A DNA stretch of 64,000 bases from an uncultured Lutibacter sp. (GCF_947493565.1 NZ_CANLRG010000001.1:124001-188000), one strand, 5' to 3'; shown: positions 17,786-27,665, numbered from the stretch's first letter. A program made the numbers and translations. The notes: generated by a model from the letters alone, not told the origin.

Positions 17786-18373
17786 ATGAAATTACCTATA
17801 AACTGCGAAGTAGATTATTTTAGAGATTTTTTAGATTTAGAAGATGCAAAAGGTTTATATTTAGAATTAAGTGAACTAGTTAAAGAGTTGAACTATATTC
17901 CCCAGATTGAAAGTGGGACATCTTTTGAAGTTAATTTTAAAAAAATAATGTTCTTAGATCAAGATTTAATAGGTAAAAATATATTTCCTGAGGAGCAATG
18001 GGGACCAACAAGAATTTGGACGAACAAATTAAAGAATTTAAAAGTTAAAATTGAAAGTTTTACAAAACAACAATTTCAGGTATGTGTGTTAATTTTTTAT
18101 CCAGATGGTAGTGCTGGAGTTGATTATCATTCAGATTTTATGGCTTTTGGAGATACAACAATAATTCCATCAATAAGTTTGGGAGAAGAACGAGTATTTA
18201 AATTTAGAAATAAAGAAAATGGAAATGAGTTTTCTACACTATTAGAAGATGGAAGCTTAATAATTATGGGGGAGCATTGCCAAAGTAGGTATGAACACAG
18301 TTTGCCAATTGATTTTAAATATAAAAATCCAAGGATAAATCTTACCTTTAGAAAATACGGATTTGATGATTGA
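17786..18373 (+). CDS. AlkB-like 2-oxoglutarate/Fe(II) dioxygenase
   Basis: A 195-residue AlkB-superfamily enzyme. The iron ligands are His115 and Asp117 (YHSDF) and His171 (YEHSLP), and Arg183/Arg189 (PRINLTFRKY) supply the 2-oxoglutarate contacts, as in AlkB's RxNxTxR element. Family members oxidatively remove alkyl groups from DNA or RNA bases. The DUF2200 gene follows 21 bp later, so they may be co-transcribed. The substrate (DNA repair or RNA modification) is not decidable. Confidence 0.88.
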   Translation: MKLPINCEVDYFRDFLDLEDAKGLYLELSELVKELNYIPQIESGTSFEVNFKKIMFLDQDLIGKNIFPEEQWGPTRIWTNKLKNLKVKIESFTKQQFQVCVLIFYPDGSAGVDYHSDFMAFGDTTIIPSISLGEERVFKFRNKENGNEFSTLLEDGSLIIMGEHCQSRYEHSLPIDFKYKNPRINLTFRKYGFDD

Positions 18374-18394
18374 ATTAAAAATAACTAAAAATAA

Positions 18395-18763
18395 ATGAAA
18401 GTAACAGCTAAACATAATGAAAGAATTGCCAAAATGACATTTGCCTCTGTATTTCCTCATTACGTGACTAAAATTGAAAAGAAAAATAGAACAAAACAAG
18501 AACTATATCAAGTAATAAAGTGGTTAACAGGGTTTGATGATATAGAAGTACAAAAGTTAATAGATGAAAAAGCAACATTTGAAACTTTTTTTGAAAAAGC
18601 TGAGCTAAATCCCAATGCTCATTTAATTAAAGGAGTAATATGTGGTTATAGAATTGAAGAAATTGAGAACCCTTTAACAAAACAAGTAAGGTATTTAGAT
18701 AAATTGGTAGATGAGTTAGCAAAAGGAAGAAAAATGGAAAAAATTTTAAGAGTAGATCAATAA
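18395..18763 (+). CDS. DUF2200 family protein
   Basis: A 122-residue soluble protein with the hallmark opening (HNERIAKMTFASVFPHYVTKIEKKNRTK), a central LTGFDD and the later NPNAHLIKGVICGYRIEEIENPLTK. This is a widespread family of unknown function. It is preceded by the AlkB-like gene on the same strand and faces the TolC gene of the next operon. Confidence 0.85.
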   Translation: MKVTAKHNERIAKMTFASVFPHYVTKIEKKNRTKQELYQVIKWLTGFDDIEVQKLIDEKATFETFFEKAELNPNAHLIKGVICGYRIEEIENPLTKQVRYLDKLVDELAKGRKMEKILRVDQ

Positions 18764-18869
18764 GATTTTTCAAAATTATAAACACTCCAGTAAGGAGAAA
18801 CATTTTTAAATTATAATTTTATATAAATCAGTTCACTTTTTACTGACAATGTACATTGAAGACCTATTT

Positions 18870-20189
18870 TTATAATGTATTATTTTTTAAAAGATTTATT
18901 TTTAAGGATGTATATTGTAATAATAAATTGTTTTTCAATATATTATATTCAGCTGAGAGTAGTTGGTTTTTTACTGAAGTATATTCAAAAGCATTAACTT
19001 TATCGTGTAAAAATTTAGCCTGAGTAGTTTTAAATGATTTTTCGGCTAATAATAAGTTTGTATTTAAATTTTCCTTTATTTGAAGGTATTGCTTCTTTTT
19101 TGCTATTTCTTGTTCTAGTTGTTTACGGATTTTTATTTTTTCTTGTTCGACAACTAACTTAATTCTTTCACTTTCTATTTTTGTAGATGCTATTTTTTTG
19201 TTGTTTTTAAATCTGTTAAATACAGGGACTCTTAATTGAAACCCTATTTGTTGACTTTGATTATTGTCTATTTGAGTTTTAAAATTCGTTACAGCTGCAT
19301 CAGGTTGGTTTAAAGGATTGTAATAAAACGATGATAAGGTGTAATATGCTGAAATGGATGGTAGTTTTGAAGCTTGTTGTATAGTAATATCTTTGAGGCT
19401 ACTTTTATAAGCTAATTCTGCTAACCGAATTGTTGGGTTGTTAATTAAATTTTGATTTTGAAAAAGTTCAATTTCTTCTGGATTTTCATTTAAAAAATAT
19501 GGTTGAAAAACTACATTTACAATGGATTCATCCGTAATATTCATTAGTTGAAAAAGTTGTATTTTTTGAAGCTCAAATAATTGCTCAGTTTCTAAAATTC
19601 GTTTTTCTTCTTGTGAATAACTTAGTTGAATATCATACAAATCGCTTTTTGACTTTTTGCCCAATATCACTTCCTTTTCTATTCTTTCTTGGTTATATTT
19701 TGTATTTATTAATTGCTCTTTTTGAATTTTTACCAATTCTTGAGTATATAAGGCTTCAAAATATCTTTCCAATAGCTGCATTTTATATTCATAAGCAACC
19801 ACAGCTTTACTTATTTTTGATTTTTCAATAGCAATTTTATTTTTTTTGGCTGTAGCCAACATATTGAAATCTAATATACTTATATCAGCATTAAGATAAA
19901 AATTATCGTACTGAATATCTGAACTCACTCTTCCGTTGGTTGATGGATCTATTGTTGAACCAAAATCGTAGCTATGAGAACCAACTAAGCTAATTGAGGG
20001 TAGCAAATTTAATAAAGGGTTGTAATACTCTTTTTGAGCTTTAGAAATTTCTAGTTGTTTCATTTTAACATCTAAACTATTTTCCAAAGCAATATCAAAG
20101 CATTTTTGTAGTGGCCAAATAATTTCTTGACCACTAACAAAATTGCTAACTGTAAAAAGGAGTATTATTAAATAATTTCTACTATTCAT
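18870..20189 (-). CDS. TolC-family outer membrane channel
   Basis: A 439-residue protein with a Sec signal (ending NFVSGQ), no lipobox, and two OEP repeats rich in coiled-coil helices (KIESERIKLVVEQEKIKIRKQLEQEI). It is the last gene of the HlyD-LolD-FtsX-TolC operon and overlaps the permease gene by 8 bp. In this set-up it would be the outer-membrane duct of a MacAB-TolC-like exporter. Confidence 0.92.
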   Translation of the reverse strand: MNSRNYLIILLFTVSNFVSGQEIIWPLQKCFDIALENSLDVKMKQLEISKAQKEYYNPLLNLLPSISLVGSHSYDFGSTIDPSTNGRVSSDIQYDNFYLNADISILDFNMLATAKKNKIAIEKSKISKAVVAYEYKMQLLERYFEALYTQELVKIQKEQLINTKYNQERIEKEVILGKKSKSDLYDIQLSYSQEEKRILETEQLFELQKIQLFQLMNITDESIVNVVFQPYFLNENPEEIELFQNQNLINNPTIRLAELAYKSSLKDITIQQASKLPSISAYYTLSSFYYNPLNQPDAAVTNFKTQIDNNQSQQIGFQLRVPVFNRFKNNKKIASTKIESERIKLVVEQEKIKIRKQLEQEIAKKKQYLQIKENLNTNLLLAEKSFKTTQAKFLHDKVNAFEYTSVKNQLLSAEYNILKNNLLLQYTSLKINLLKNNTL

Positions 20190-22590
20190 ATTTTAAGTAA
20201 GTTAAAACGTCAACTCTGGTTGCTTCGTAGGCTCTTGAGAGCACTACTATAAGTGTTAAAATTGCCAATACAACAAAACCAATAGTAAAAGGAATTATTG
20301 AAATTGAAATTCTAAATGCAAAATTTTCGAGCCATTTTTGCAATAAATAATAAGCTGGAAATAAAGCTATTAAAAAACCAATTACACAAAATATAATGTA
20401 TTGTTTGGATAGCTCTTTAAGTAAGGTTTGAGTTTCTGCGCCTAGTGTTTTTCTTATTGCAATTTCTTTCATACGTCTTTCAATAGAATATGTTGCCAAA
20501 GCAAAAAGTCCAAAAAGTGCAATAATTATTACCACTATATTTAAGAGAGAAAACAAATCTTTTTGTTTTACATATGTTTCATATGTTCTAGCAAACTTTT
20601 TGTCAACAAAATCATAACTAAAAGGATATTTTGTATCTACCTTAGTTGTCCAAAATTCCTCTAAATTAGCTATGGTCTCTTTCATATTTTCTGGTTCTAT
20701 TTTTACATATACTTCATTCATATTATACATCATCCAGTCAATAGTTTTCATATGAAAAAATACCATTGGAGGAATTTCTATTTGAGGGCCATATATATGA
20801 AAGTCTTCAACAATACCAACAATTTTTAATTTGTTATCATTCCAATTAATTTCTTTACCTATTGGATTTGGTTCTTTCATCATTTTAGCAGTTGTTTTGT
20901 TAATTAACATGGTGTTAATTGTATCTGAAGAAAAATTTGGAGATAGATTTCTTCCTTCAGCAATTTTAATTTTCATCATATCAAGCATTTCAAAATCTAC
21001 GGCCATATTTTCCCCTTGTATACTTATGTCGTTATAACTAAAACTTGAAGAAGATCTTGCCCCTTCTCCAAATGTAAAAACACCTGTAGAAACGGATTTT
21101 ACACCTTTCATTTTTAAAAGTTCTTGTTTTATAGTGTAGTACCTAAGTAAAGTTTGTTCATCATTTGTTCTTCTAAAATTAATACTTAAAACTTGTTTAC
21201 CTACAAACCCCAACTTTTTAGTATTCATATAATCTACTTGTTGATACACAATATAAGATCCAATAATAAAAAAACTAGCAATAGCAAATTGTAGAATTAG
21301 CATTCCATTACGTAACCAAACGCCACTTTTACTTCTTCCAAAATTTCCTTTAAGTACTTTTAGGGTTTCAAAATTAGATACATAAATAGATGGTAATATG
21401 CCTGCTACAATTATTACAGTAATAAAAATGGCTATTAGTTGAAGGTAAAACTGACTACCATTCATAAGCAATTCTTTATTTAAAAAATTATTGTAATAGG
21501 GTAGTGATAATTCTACAATAACAAGAGCCAACAGTATTGAAAAGCAACCTAAAAGAATTGTTTCAAAAATAAATTGCTTAATAATGTTAACTTTTGAAGC
21601 GCCAATAATTTTTCGTACACCTACTTCTTTAGCTCTTTTTATAGCATTTGCGGTGGCTAAATTTACGTAATTTACAATTGATAATATTAAAATTAAAATA
21701 GATAAACCTACCATAATTAGTAGAAATTGGTAATTACCTTTGCCTTCTGGGTAACCATCCATTATTGAATGTAATCTAGCTGTTTTTAAAGGTTCAAGTA
21801 TTACTTTAGCTGGACCATATTTTTCTATATACTCTTCTAGCGTTAAACCAGCATTTTTTGCATCATTCTTAGTTTTATGCTCTATAAATAAATTTTCAAT
21901 TTTTTTAGAAACGTGTTCAGATTCTGATGGATTTTTTAATTTTAATAATAATCCAAAATTGTAATTTCCCCATAGATCTTTATTTTGATCTAACCTTTTA
22001 TGTATTAAATTGGTTACAACCTTAGGAGCATACGATGATTTTTTATTGAGTTTATATATCCCTCTAACAACTAAATTCCTTCCAGAATATAGCACTTGTT
22101 TTCCAAGCGGATCTTCATCTTTAAATATACGTTTAGCAGTTGTTTCAGAGAGTGCAATACTTGTATTGTCTTGTAAAGCTGTTTCGGCATTTCCTTTAAT
22201 AAATTCAAAAGGAAAAAAAGAAAAGAACGTATTTTGAGAATCCAATATCCTATCGATAAGCTCTTTTCTTCCATTATATTCAATAATTTCATTAAAATAC
22301 CAAGTGTTTAAATAACAATGACTTTCTAATTCTGAAAATGTACTTTTTAAAAAAGCATTAAGAGGAGCAGGATTTGTATTCCAAATATTTCCTTCACCAA
22401 CATCGTTAATTACTTGAAATACATGTTCGTTTTCAGGGTTCCAAGCATTGTAAGATTGTTCATCATTCCAATAGAGTGTTGCAAAAATTAATCCGGCAAT
22501 TCCTATACTTAACCCTAATATGTTAAGACTAGTAAATAACTTATTGTTTTTTATATGATGTAAAAATATTTGTAGCCAATTTTTAAGCAT
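20182..22590 (-). CDS. MacB/FtsX-type ABC transporter permease
   Basis: An 802-residue Bacteroidota-type permease with two FtsX units. The N-terminal helix is followed by a MacB periplasmic core domain (about 45-260), three helices near 285-410, a second helix and periplasmic domain (430-660), and three C-terminal helices with RRMKEIAIRKTLGAETQTLL. This double FtsX format is larger than E. coli MacB, and it has no NBD in the chain. The ATPase is supplied by the upstream gene 15 bp away. Mechanotransmission of a periplasmic substrate toward TolC is the likely action. Confidence 0.93.
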   Translation of the reverse strand: MLKNWLQIFLHHIKNNKLFTSLNILGLSIGIAGLIFATLYWNDEQSYNAWNPENEHVFQVINDVGEGNIWNTNPAPLNAFLKSTFSELESHCYLNTWYFNEIIEYNGRKELIDRILDSQNTFFSFFPFEFIKGNAETALQDNTSIALSETTAKRIFKDEDPLGKQVLYSGRNLVVRGIYKLNKKSSYAPKVVTNLIHKRLDQNKDLWGNYNFGLLLKLKNPSESEHVSKKIENLFIEHKTKNDAKNAGLTLEEYIEKYGPAKVILEPLKTARLHSIMDGYPEGKGNYQFLLIMVGLSILILILSIVNYVNLATANAIKRAKEVGVRKIIGASKVNIIKQFIFETILLGCFSILLALVIVELSLPYYNNFLNKELLMNGSQFYLQLIAIFITVIIVAGILPSIYVSNFETLKVLKGNFGRSKSGVWLRNGMLILQFAIASFFIIGSYIVYQQVDYMNTKKLGFVGKQVLSINFRRTNDEQTLLRYYTIKQELLKMKGVKSVSTGVFTFGEGARSSSSFSYNDISIQGENMAVDFEMLDMMKIKIAEGRNLSPNFSSDTINTMLINKTTAKMMKEPNPIGKEINWNDNKLKIVGIVEDFHIYGPQIEIPPMVFFHMKTIDWMMYNMNEVYVKIEPENMKETIANLEEFWTTKVDTKYPFSYDFVDKKFARTYETYVKQKDLFSLLNIVVIIIALFGLFALATYSIERRMKEIAIRKTLGAETQTLLKELSKQYIIFCVIGFLIALFPAYYLLQKWLENFAFRISISIIPFTIGFVVLAILTLIVVLSRAYEATRVDVLTYLKYE

Positions 22591-22605
22591 AATGAAGGAT
22601 TTTTA

Positions 22606-23310
22606 TTAGTTATTTACAAGAATGTCAATGTTTCTTTGATTTAGTTTTTCTGATAAGATCATTCCGTCTTTCATTAAAATTGTTTTTTGAGAAAAAGAAG
22701 CATCATAATTTGAATGAGTTACCATTAAAATGGTTGCGCCATTTGCATGTAAATCGGTAAGTAATTCCATTACTTCATTGCCATTTTTACTATCTAAATT
22801 TCCTGTGGGCTCATCTGCCAAAATAATTTTGGGATCGTTAATTAATGCCCTAGCAACGGCTACACGTTGTTGTTGACCACCAGAGAGCTGTTGTGGAAAA
22901 TGTTTTAAACGGTGAGAAATGTTTAGTCGTTCAGCAATTTTAATAACTCTTTTCTTTCTTTCAGAACTACTTACATTATTATAAATCAATGGCAATTCAA
23001 TATTTGCAAATACAGAAAGTTCATCAATTAAATTAAAATTTTGAAAAACAAAGCCAATATTCTGTTTTCTTACCTTGGCTCTGTCTTTTTCTTTTAGTCC
23101 AACCATTTCTTTACCAAATAATTGGTAACTTCCATTTGAAACGCTGTCTAAAAGTCCAACAATATTTAATAAAGTAGATTTTCCACTACCTGAAGGCCCC
23201 ATTACACTTACAAAATCTCCTTGTTTTATTTGAAAAGAAATGTCATTTAAGGCTTTGGTTTCTACTTCCTCAGTTCTAAATATTTTTGAAAGATTTTCAA
23301 TTTTTATCAT
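22606..23310 (-). CDS. LolD/MacB-like ABC transporter ATPase
   Basis: A 234-residue nucleotide-binding subunit. Walker A GPSGSGKST near residue 39, Q-loop, LSGGQQQR signature near 141, Walker B IILADEPTGNLD near 161 and the H-loop THS are all intact. The ADEPTGNLDS form is typical of the LolD/MacB/FtsE group that powers FtsX-type permeases. It sits between the adaptor and permease genes (12 and 15 bp gaps) and should energise that permease. Confidence 0.95.
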   Translation of the reverse strand: MIKIENLSKIFRTEEVETKALNDISFQIKQGDFVSVMGPSGSGKSTLLNIVGLLDSVSNGSYQLFGKEMVGLKEKDRAKVRKQNIGFVFQNFNLIDELSVFANIELPLIYNNVSSSERKKRVIKIAERLNISHRLKHFPQQLSGGQQQRVAVARALINDPKIILADEPTGNLDSKNGNEVMELLTDLHANGATILMVTHSNYDASFSQKTILMKDGMILSEKLNQRNIDILVNN

Positions 23311-23322
23311 AATTATATGGTT

Positions 23323-24564
23323 TTAATCTTCTATGTTTAGTAATTCGATGTTTAAATAATCTTTATAGTTAGAGGTAATTACTTTATCACCCTCTTTTAA
23401 TCCGTCTAAAATTTCATAATACAAAGGATTTTCTCGACCAAGTTTAATGTTTCTTTTAAATGCTTTATTATCTTCAACAACAAAAATCCATTTACCAGCA
23501 GTTTCCTGATAAAAACTACCTTTTGATACTACTTTTGTTTTTGTTTTTTCAGAAAGAATTAATTGTACACCAAAACTTAATCCTTGTCTAAGATCTAGTT
23601 CTTTGTTGTCAACAAAATTTAACTCAACTTGAAATCTACCATTTTTAACTTCTGGAAGTACTTTAGAAACAACCACTTCAACTTTTTCATTTTTGTATTC
23701 CACATTTCCTTTTTGGTCTTTTGAAACACGATCTAAATAATATTCATCTACAAGAGCAATAAGTTTATAGCCAGACATTACATCAATTTTCCCAATACTT
23801 TCACCTGCTAAGTATGTTTTTCCTAAAATAGGTTCAAAAGAAGAAAGTCTTCCAGATAAAGGAGCAGTAACCAAAAAATTCTTTTTGTTAGTTCTTAAAA
23901 TTTCTAAACTTTTTTGCATAAAAGCAATAGATTGATTTATTTGTGCTATTTGAACTTGATTGGTTTGTTTTTCTTTTTTAATACTTTCTTGAATGATGTT
24001 TTTTCGTTCTTGTTGAAATCTGTAGTTTTCTTGAGAGTTTTTCCATTCATTTTTAGATAAAATTTCCTGCTCGAATAATTTTTTATTCAATTCAAAATTA
24101 TTTTTTGCATCTATATAATCATGTTCAATAGCAACCAAATCTTTAGCTAAATTCAGTTCTTGATTTCTAATATCTAAACGCGCCTTATTCAAATTGTTGA
24201 TTTGTTCAATTATTGAAGTTTCCTGAGTTACATAACCTAACTCGGTATTTGGGTTGTACAATTTTACTAAAGGTTGCCCTTGTTCCAAATAAGCTCCATT
24301 TTCAACAAATATTTCTTGAACTGCTCCACCTTCAATAACATTTATAAGCATAGAATTTAAAGGCTCAACTTTAGCTTGAAAAACAATAAAGTCTTCAAAG
24401 TAGCTATTTTCAACAGTTTTAATTATTATTTCGCCTCGTTTTACATTTAAGCTTTGCTTTTTAGTAAATGAGAAATAACTAATAAAGCTTAAAATCAAAA
24501 AAAGCAACAAAGCAGTTATTAAGTATTTATTTTTTTTACTTTTACGAGTGATGATCGTATCCAT
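23323..24564 (-). CDS. HlyD/MacA-type membrane fusion protein
   Basis: A 413-residue adaptor. One N-terminal transmembrane helix (YLITALLLFLILSFISYF), a lipoyl half (VIEGGAVQEIFVENGAYLEQGQPLV), a long coiled coil (about 120-225), the second half and a beta-barrel with a C-terminal DGLKEGDKVITSNY element are seen. It is the first gene of the export operon and is preceded by the sigma-54 promoter candidate at 24591-24605. It bridges the FtsX permease and the TolC channel. Confidence 0.92.
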   Translation of the reverse strand: MDTIITRKSKKNKYLITALLLFLILSFISYFSFTKKQSLNVKRGEIIIKTVENSYFEDFIVFQAKVEPLNSMLINVIEGGAVQEIFVENGAYLEQGQPLVKLYNPNTELGYVTQETSIIEQINNLNKARLDIRNQELNLAKDLVAIEHDYIDAKNNFELNKKLFEQEILSKNEWKNSQENYRFQQERKNIIQESIKKEKQTNQVQIAQINQSIAFMQKSLEILRTNKKNFLVTAPLSGRLSSFEPILGKTYLAGESIGKIDVMSGYKLIALVDEYYLDRVSKDQKGNVEYKNEKVEVVVSKVLPEVKNGRFQVELNFVDNKELDLRQGLSFGVQLILSEKTKTKVVSKGSFYQETAGKWIFVVEDNKAFKRNIKLGRENPLYYEILDGLKEGDKVITSNYKDYLNIELLNIED

Positions 24565-24590
24565 TACACATTTTATTTACCTAATATAAA

Positions 24591-24605
24591 TGCAATTTCG
24601 TGCCA
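24591..24605 (-). promoter_or_regulatory. sigma-54 (-24/-12) promoter candidate, export operon
   Basis: On the minus strand it reads TGGCACG AAA TTGCA. Both half-elements are exact matches to the sigma-54 consensus, but the GG-to-GC distance is 9 bp instead of 10. Transcription would start about 16 bp before the HlyD-like gene. A sigma-54-dependent activator gene starts about 100 bp away on the other strand. Confidence 0.6.
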
Positions 24606-24664
24606 TTTATTTATAATTTGTAATTAGATGGTTTTCAATACTTTTTAAAGTGATTAAAAATTGT

Positions 24665-24686
24665 AAGTGACCGATAATGAACACTT
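24665..24686. promoter_or_regulatory. possible enhancer half-sites
   Basis: AAGTG and CACTT form an inverted repeat with a 12-bp spacer, and another AAGTGA lies about 20 bp to the left. The spot, upstream of the sigma-54 promoter, is where an NtrC-like activator dimer would bind. Weak evidence by sequence alone. Confidence 0.25.
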
Positions 24687-24707
24687 TTGTACAAAACTGA
24701 ACAGAGA

Positions 24708-26054
24708 ATGAAAAAAATAAAATCCAATATTTTAATTATAGATGATCAAGATGATATATTATTTTCAGCAAAAATGTTGTTAAAAAAGTATTTTGAGACA
24801 ATTTTTACAGTGAATAATCCTAAAAATATGATTAAAATATTGTCTGAAAATGCCATTGATGTTGTTTTGTTAGATATGAATTATAGAATTGGTTTTGAAG
24901 ATGGAAGAGAAGGAATTTATTTGTTAAAAGAAATTAAAACATTATCACCACATACATCAGTTATTTTAATGACAGCTTTTGGAAAAGTAGAAACGGCGGT
25001 AGAAGGATTAAAAGCAGGTGCTTTTGACTATATATTAAAGCCTTGGGATAATGAAAAATTACTTTCAGTTGTAAAATCTGCTGTTAAGGAAGGAAGAAAA
25101 GAAAAGAAGCATCTAGAAAATTTTACAAAAGACACTACCTTATTTAAAGGAAATTCAGCCGTAATTAAAAAAGTATATTCCTTAGCAGATAAAGTGGCTA
25201 AAACAGATGCGAATGTACTTATTTTGGGTGAAAATGGAACAGGTAAATCTATATTAGCAAGGTATATTCACGATAAATCAAGTAGAAAAGAGCAACCTTT
25301 TGTAGCAGTTGATTTAGGCTTATTAAATGAAAACTTATTTGAAAGTGAGCTTTTTGGATACGCAAAAGGAGCTTTTACAGATGCAAAAGCTGACACCCCA
25401 GGTAGATTTGAAACTGCTCAAGGGGGGACTATTTTTTTAGATGAAATTGGAAACGTACCAATCCATTTACAATCTAAATTATTACAGGTTATTCAAACAA
25501 AAGCGTTTACAAGGTTGGGTGAATCTAAAGAAAGACCATTAGATGTGCGAATTATTACGGCTACTAATACCGATTTAAAACAAGAAGTGATATCAAAAAA
25601 GTTTAGGGAAGATCTTTATTACCGTATCAATACAATGGAAATTACAGTTCCTCCATTACGAGAACAAATTGAAGATATAGTTCCTTTAGCTCAATTTTTA
25701 TTGAATAAAATGGCTTTGAAATATGATAGAAATGAGATCATTTTTGAGAAAGATGCACTGGAACTTATAAAAAAATATTCTTGGAATGGAAATATTCGAG
25801 AAATGGAAAATAAAATTGAACGAGCTGTTATTCTTTGTGATAACAATTGTATTAAAATTTCAGATTTAGATCTAGATACTGTTTCAGGAGATAGTTTTCT
25901 AGAAGAATCTCCATTAGAGGAATTGGAAAAAAATACCATTGAAAAAGTATTGATAAAAAATAATTTCAACATCAGCAGATCAGCAGAAGAATTAAAACTT
26001 TCTAGGGCTTCTTTATATAGAAGGATGGAAAAATATGGAATAGGAAATAATTAA
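24708..26054 (+). CDS. sigma-54-dependent response regulator (NtrC family)
   Basis: A protein of 448 residues, starting at ATG 24708 (the TTG at 24687 is less likely). A receiver domain (1-125) has phospho-acceptor Asp56 (VVLLDMNYR) and acidic DD at 12-13. The AAA+ domain shows Walker A GENGTGKS, the sigma-54-contact loop GAFTDA and Walker B GGTIFLDEIGN. The C-terminal Fis-type HTH reads NISRSAEELKLSRASLYRRM. It should activate sigma-54 promoters after phosphorylation by the histidine kinase encoded 16 bp downstream, and the divergent export operon is the obvious target. Confidence 0.95.
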   Translation: MKKIKSNILIIDDQDDILFSAKMLLKKYFETIFTVNNPKNMIKILSENAIDVVLLDMNYRIGFEDGREGIYLLKEIKTLSPHTSVILMTAFGKVETAVEGLKAGAFDYILKPWDNEKLLSVVKSAVKEGRKEKKHLENFTKDTTLFKGNSAVIKKVYSLADKVAKTDANVLILGENGTGKSILARYIHDKSSRKEQPFVAVDLGLLNENLFESELFGYAKGAFTDAKADTPGRFETAQGGTIFLDEIGNVPIHLQSKLLQVIQTKAFTRLGESKERPLDVRIITATNTDLKQEVISKKFREDLYYRINTMEITVPPLREQIEDIVPLAQFLLNKMALKYDRNEIIFEKDALELIKKYSWNGNIREMENKIERAVILCDNNCIKISDLDLDTVSGDSFLEESPLEELEKNTIEKVLIKNNFNISRSAEELKLSRASLYRRMEKYGIGNN

Positions 26055-26070
26055 GACGCAAATTATAATT

Positions 26071-27399
26071 ATGAACTCATGGAAATTATACAATCAACTG
26101 TTTATTAGACTTGTATTGATTCTATTATTAACAGGTTTGTGTTTTTGGTTATTTTCTAAAAATATGCAGTATAGTGTAATATTTTGTGGTTTTGTTATCA
26201 TATTAGCGCTCTTTGAAGTGTATTTTTTTGTAAAAAGAATATTTATTTTTTATGACAAAACCATTAATGCCATTTTGCACAATGATTTTTCAGCCGATTT
26301 TTCAAAACAATACCAATCAAAAAATTATAAAAATCTCTATAAATTATATGAGAAATTAAAAAACAAACAAAAAGATCAGATATCTAAAGAGTTGGTATTT
26401 AGGTCTATATTAAATAATGTTGAAACAGGAGTATTAATGCTGCAAAAGCAAGAAACAGAATGGAATATTTTTTTAATGAATGATTATTTCTCAAATCATT
26501 TTAAAGTTCCTAAAGTTTCTAAATGGCATTATTTAAAAAAACAACTTCCTTCACTTTGCGAACTTATAGAAGATTATGATTTTAAGGAAGTAAAAGCTTC
26601 AATACAAGTTAGAGTAGGTAAAGAAGATTTACAAACATTTATTTTACAGACATCATTAACAAAAACTTACGGACAGGATTATTACGTTATTTTATTAGAT
26701 TCCATACAGCGAGTTGTTGAGAAAAAAGAAAAAGAAGCGTGGATAAATTTAATGAAAGTAATTTCTCATGAACTTATGAATTCATTAACACCTATTCGCT
26801 CATTAACACAAAATATGAACGATTTGGTACAGCAAGATGAATTATCAAAAGAAGATATTATAGATTTAAAGGAAAGTGTAAACACCATCTTAAATAGAAG
26901 TGACCACCTCCAAAATTTTGTTGAAAATTACCGAAAATTGGCCATGCTACCATCTCCAAAAAAGGAAAAAGTTGCTTTAAATAAACTTTTAAAAAATAGC
27001 TTACATTTTATGAATCCTCTTTTTAAGGAAGCCAGAATTTCTGTAAACAATACGATTTCATACAATAGATGGTTATATGTTGATAAATTACAAATAGAAC
27101 AAGTACTTATCAACTTACTAACAAATAGCATTTATGCTTTAAAAAATAAAACAAAAAAAGAAATAGAAATTTCTTCAGAGGTTAAAGATAAAAGAGTTTT
27201 TATTACAATTTCTGATACAGGAAAGGGAGTGGAAAAAGAAATAGAAGATAAAATATTTTTACCATTTTTTACAACAAGAAAACAAGGAGCGGGGATTGGA
27301 CTTACCTTATCAAAAAACATAATTGAAGCTCATGGTGGATATTTGGTGTATCAAAATGAAGAAAATAAAACTAGTTTTGTAATTTGTTTGGTTGAATAG
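26071..27399 (+). CDS. membrane sensor histidine kinase
   Basis: A 442-residue kinase. Two N-terminal helices (LFIRLVLILLLTGLCFWLF and VIFCGFVIILALFEVYFFV) are separated by only a few residues, so there is almost no periplasmic sensor loop. A PAS-like region (about 110-215) follows, then the HisKA box VISHELMNSLTPIRSL with the phosphorylated His, and an HATPase domain with N (NLLTNSIYAL), G1 (ISDTGKGVE) and G2 (GAGIGLTLS) boxes. It is the partner of the response regulator upstream and may sense envelope or intramembrane stress. Confidence 0.93.
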   Translation: MNSWKLYNQLFIRLVLILLLTGLCFWLFSKNMQYSVIFCGFVIILALFEVYFFVKRIFIFYDKTINAILHNDFSADFSKQYQSKNYKNLYKLYEKLKNKQKDQISKELVFRSILNNVETGVLMLQKQETEWNIFLMNDYFSNHFKVPKVSKWHYLKKQLPSLCELIEDYDFKEVKASIQVRVGKEDLQTFILQTSLTKTYGQDYYVILLDSIQRVVEKKEKEAWINLMKVISHELMNSLTPIRSLTQNMNDLVQQDELSKEDIIDLKESVNTILNRSDHLQNFVENYRKLAMLPSPKKEKVALNKLLKNSLHFMNPLFKEARISVNNTISYNRWLYVDKLQIEQVLINLLTNSIYALKNKTKKEIEISSEVKDKRVFITISDTGKGVEKEIEDKIFLPFFTTRKQGAGIGLTLSKNIIEAHGGYLVYQNEENKTSFVICLVE

Positions 27400-27500
27400 T
27401 TTTTATAACTATGATTCTTTTTTACAAATTGCTAACATCTTTATCCACGATTCCAGATTGTTTGTTAAAATGAACAAAATAGAAATCTGCTTCTACTATG

Positions 27501-27665
27501 TTGGAATTTGATGGTCCAAGAGGATGCCTGTTTAGGGAAGCTATAACATAATAAAATTGGATTTCCTGAATTTTAGTTGCCTGCTTCAAATACTTCTAAC
27601 TCAAAATCATTTATTGGAATCATAGTTGGCTCAGGAAAGATTACGGTTTCGTTTATTGTTTTCAT
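27501..27665 (-). pseudogene. truncated alpha/beta hydrolase (epoxide-hydrolase-like) remnant
   Basis: From ATG 27665 the frame reads MIPINDFELEVFEAGN and then meets TAA at 27573. Past that stop the same frame continues NSGNPILLCYSFPKQASSW, which lines up with the family pattern GNPIVLCHGFPEHAFSWR. The oxyanion-region HG is degraded to YS, and similarity is lost by about 27500. So it is the first 50-55 residues of a dead gene, next to an intact hydrolase of a different subfamily whose stop is 4 bp away. Confidence 0.6.

Noticed and set aside
27422-27593. Alternative minus-strand frame ending QSGIVDKDVSNL
   Set aside because: It is open for over 50 codons and reads reasonably, but has no start codon. 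The other frame matches alpha/beta hydrolases, so this one is likely a by-product of decay.
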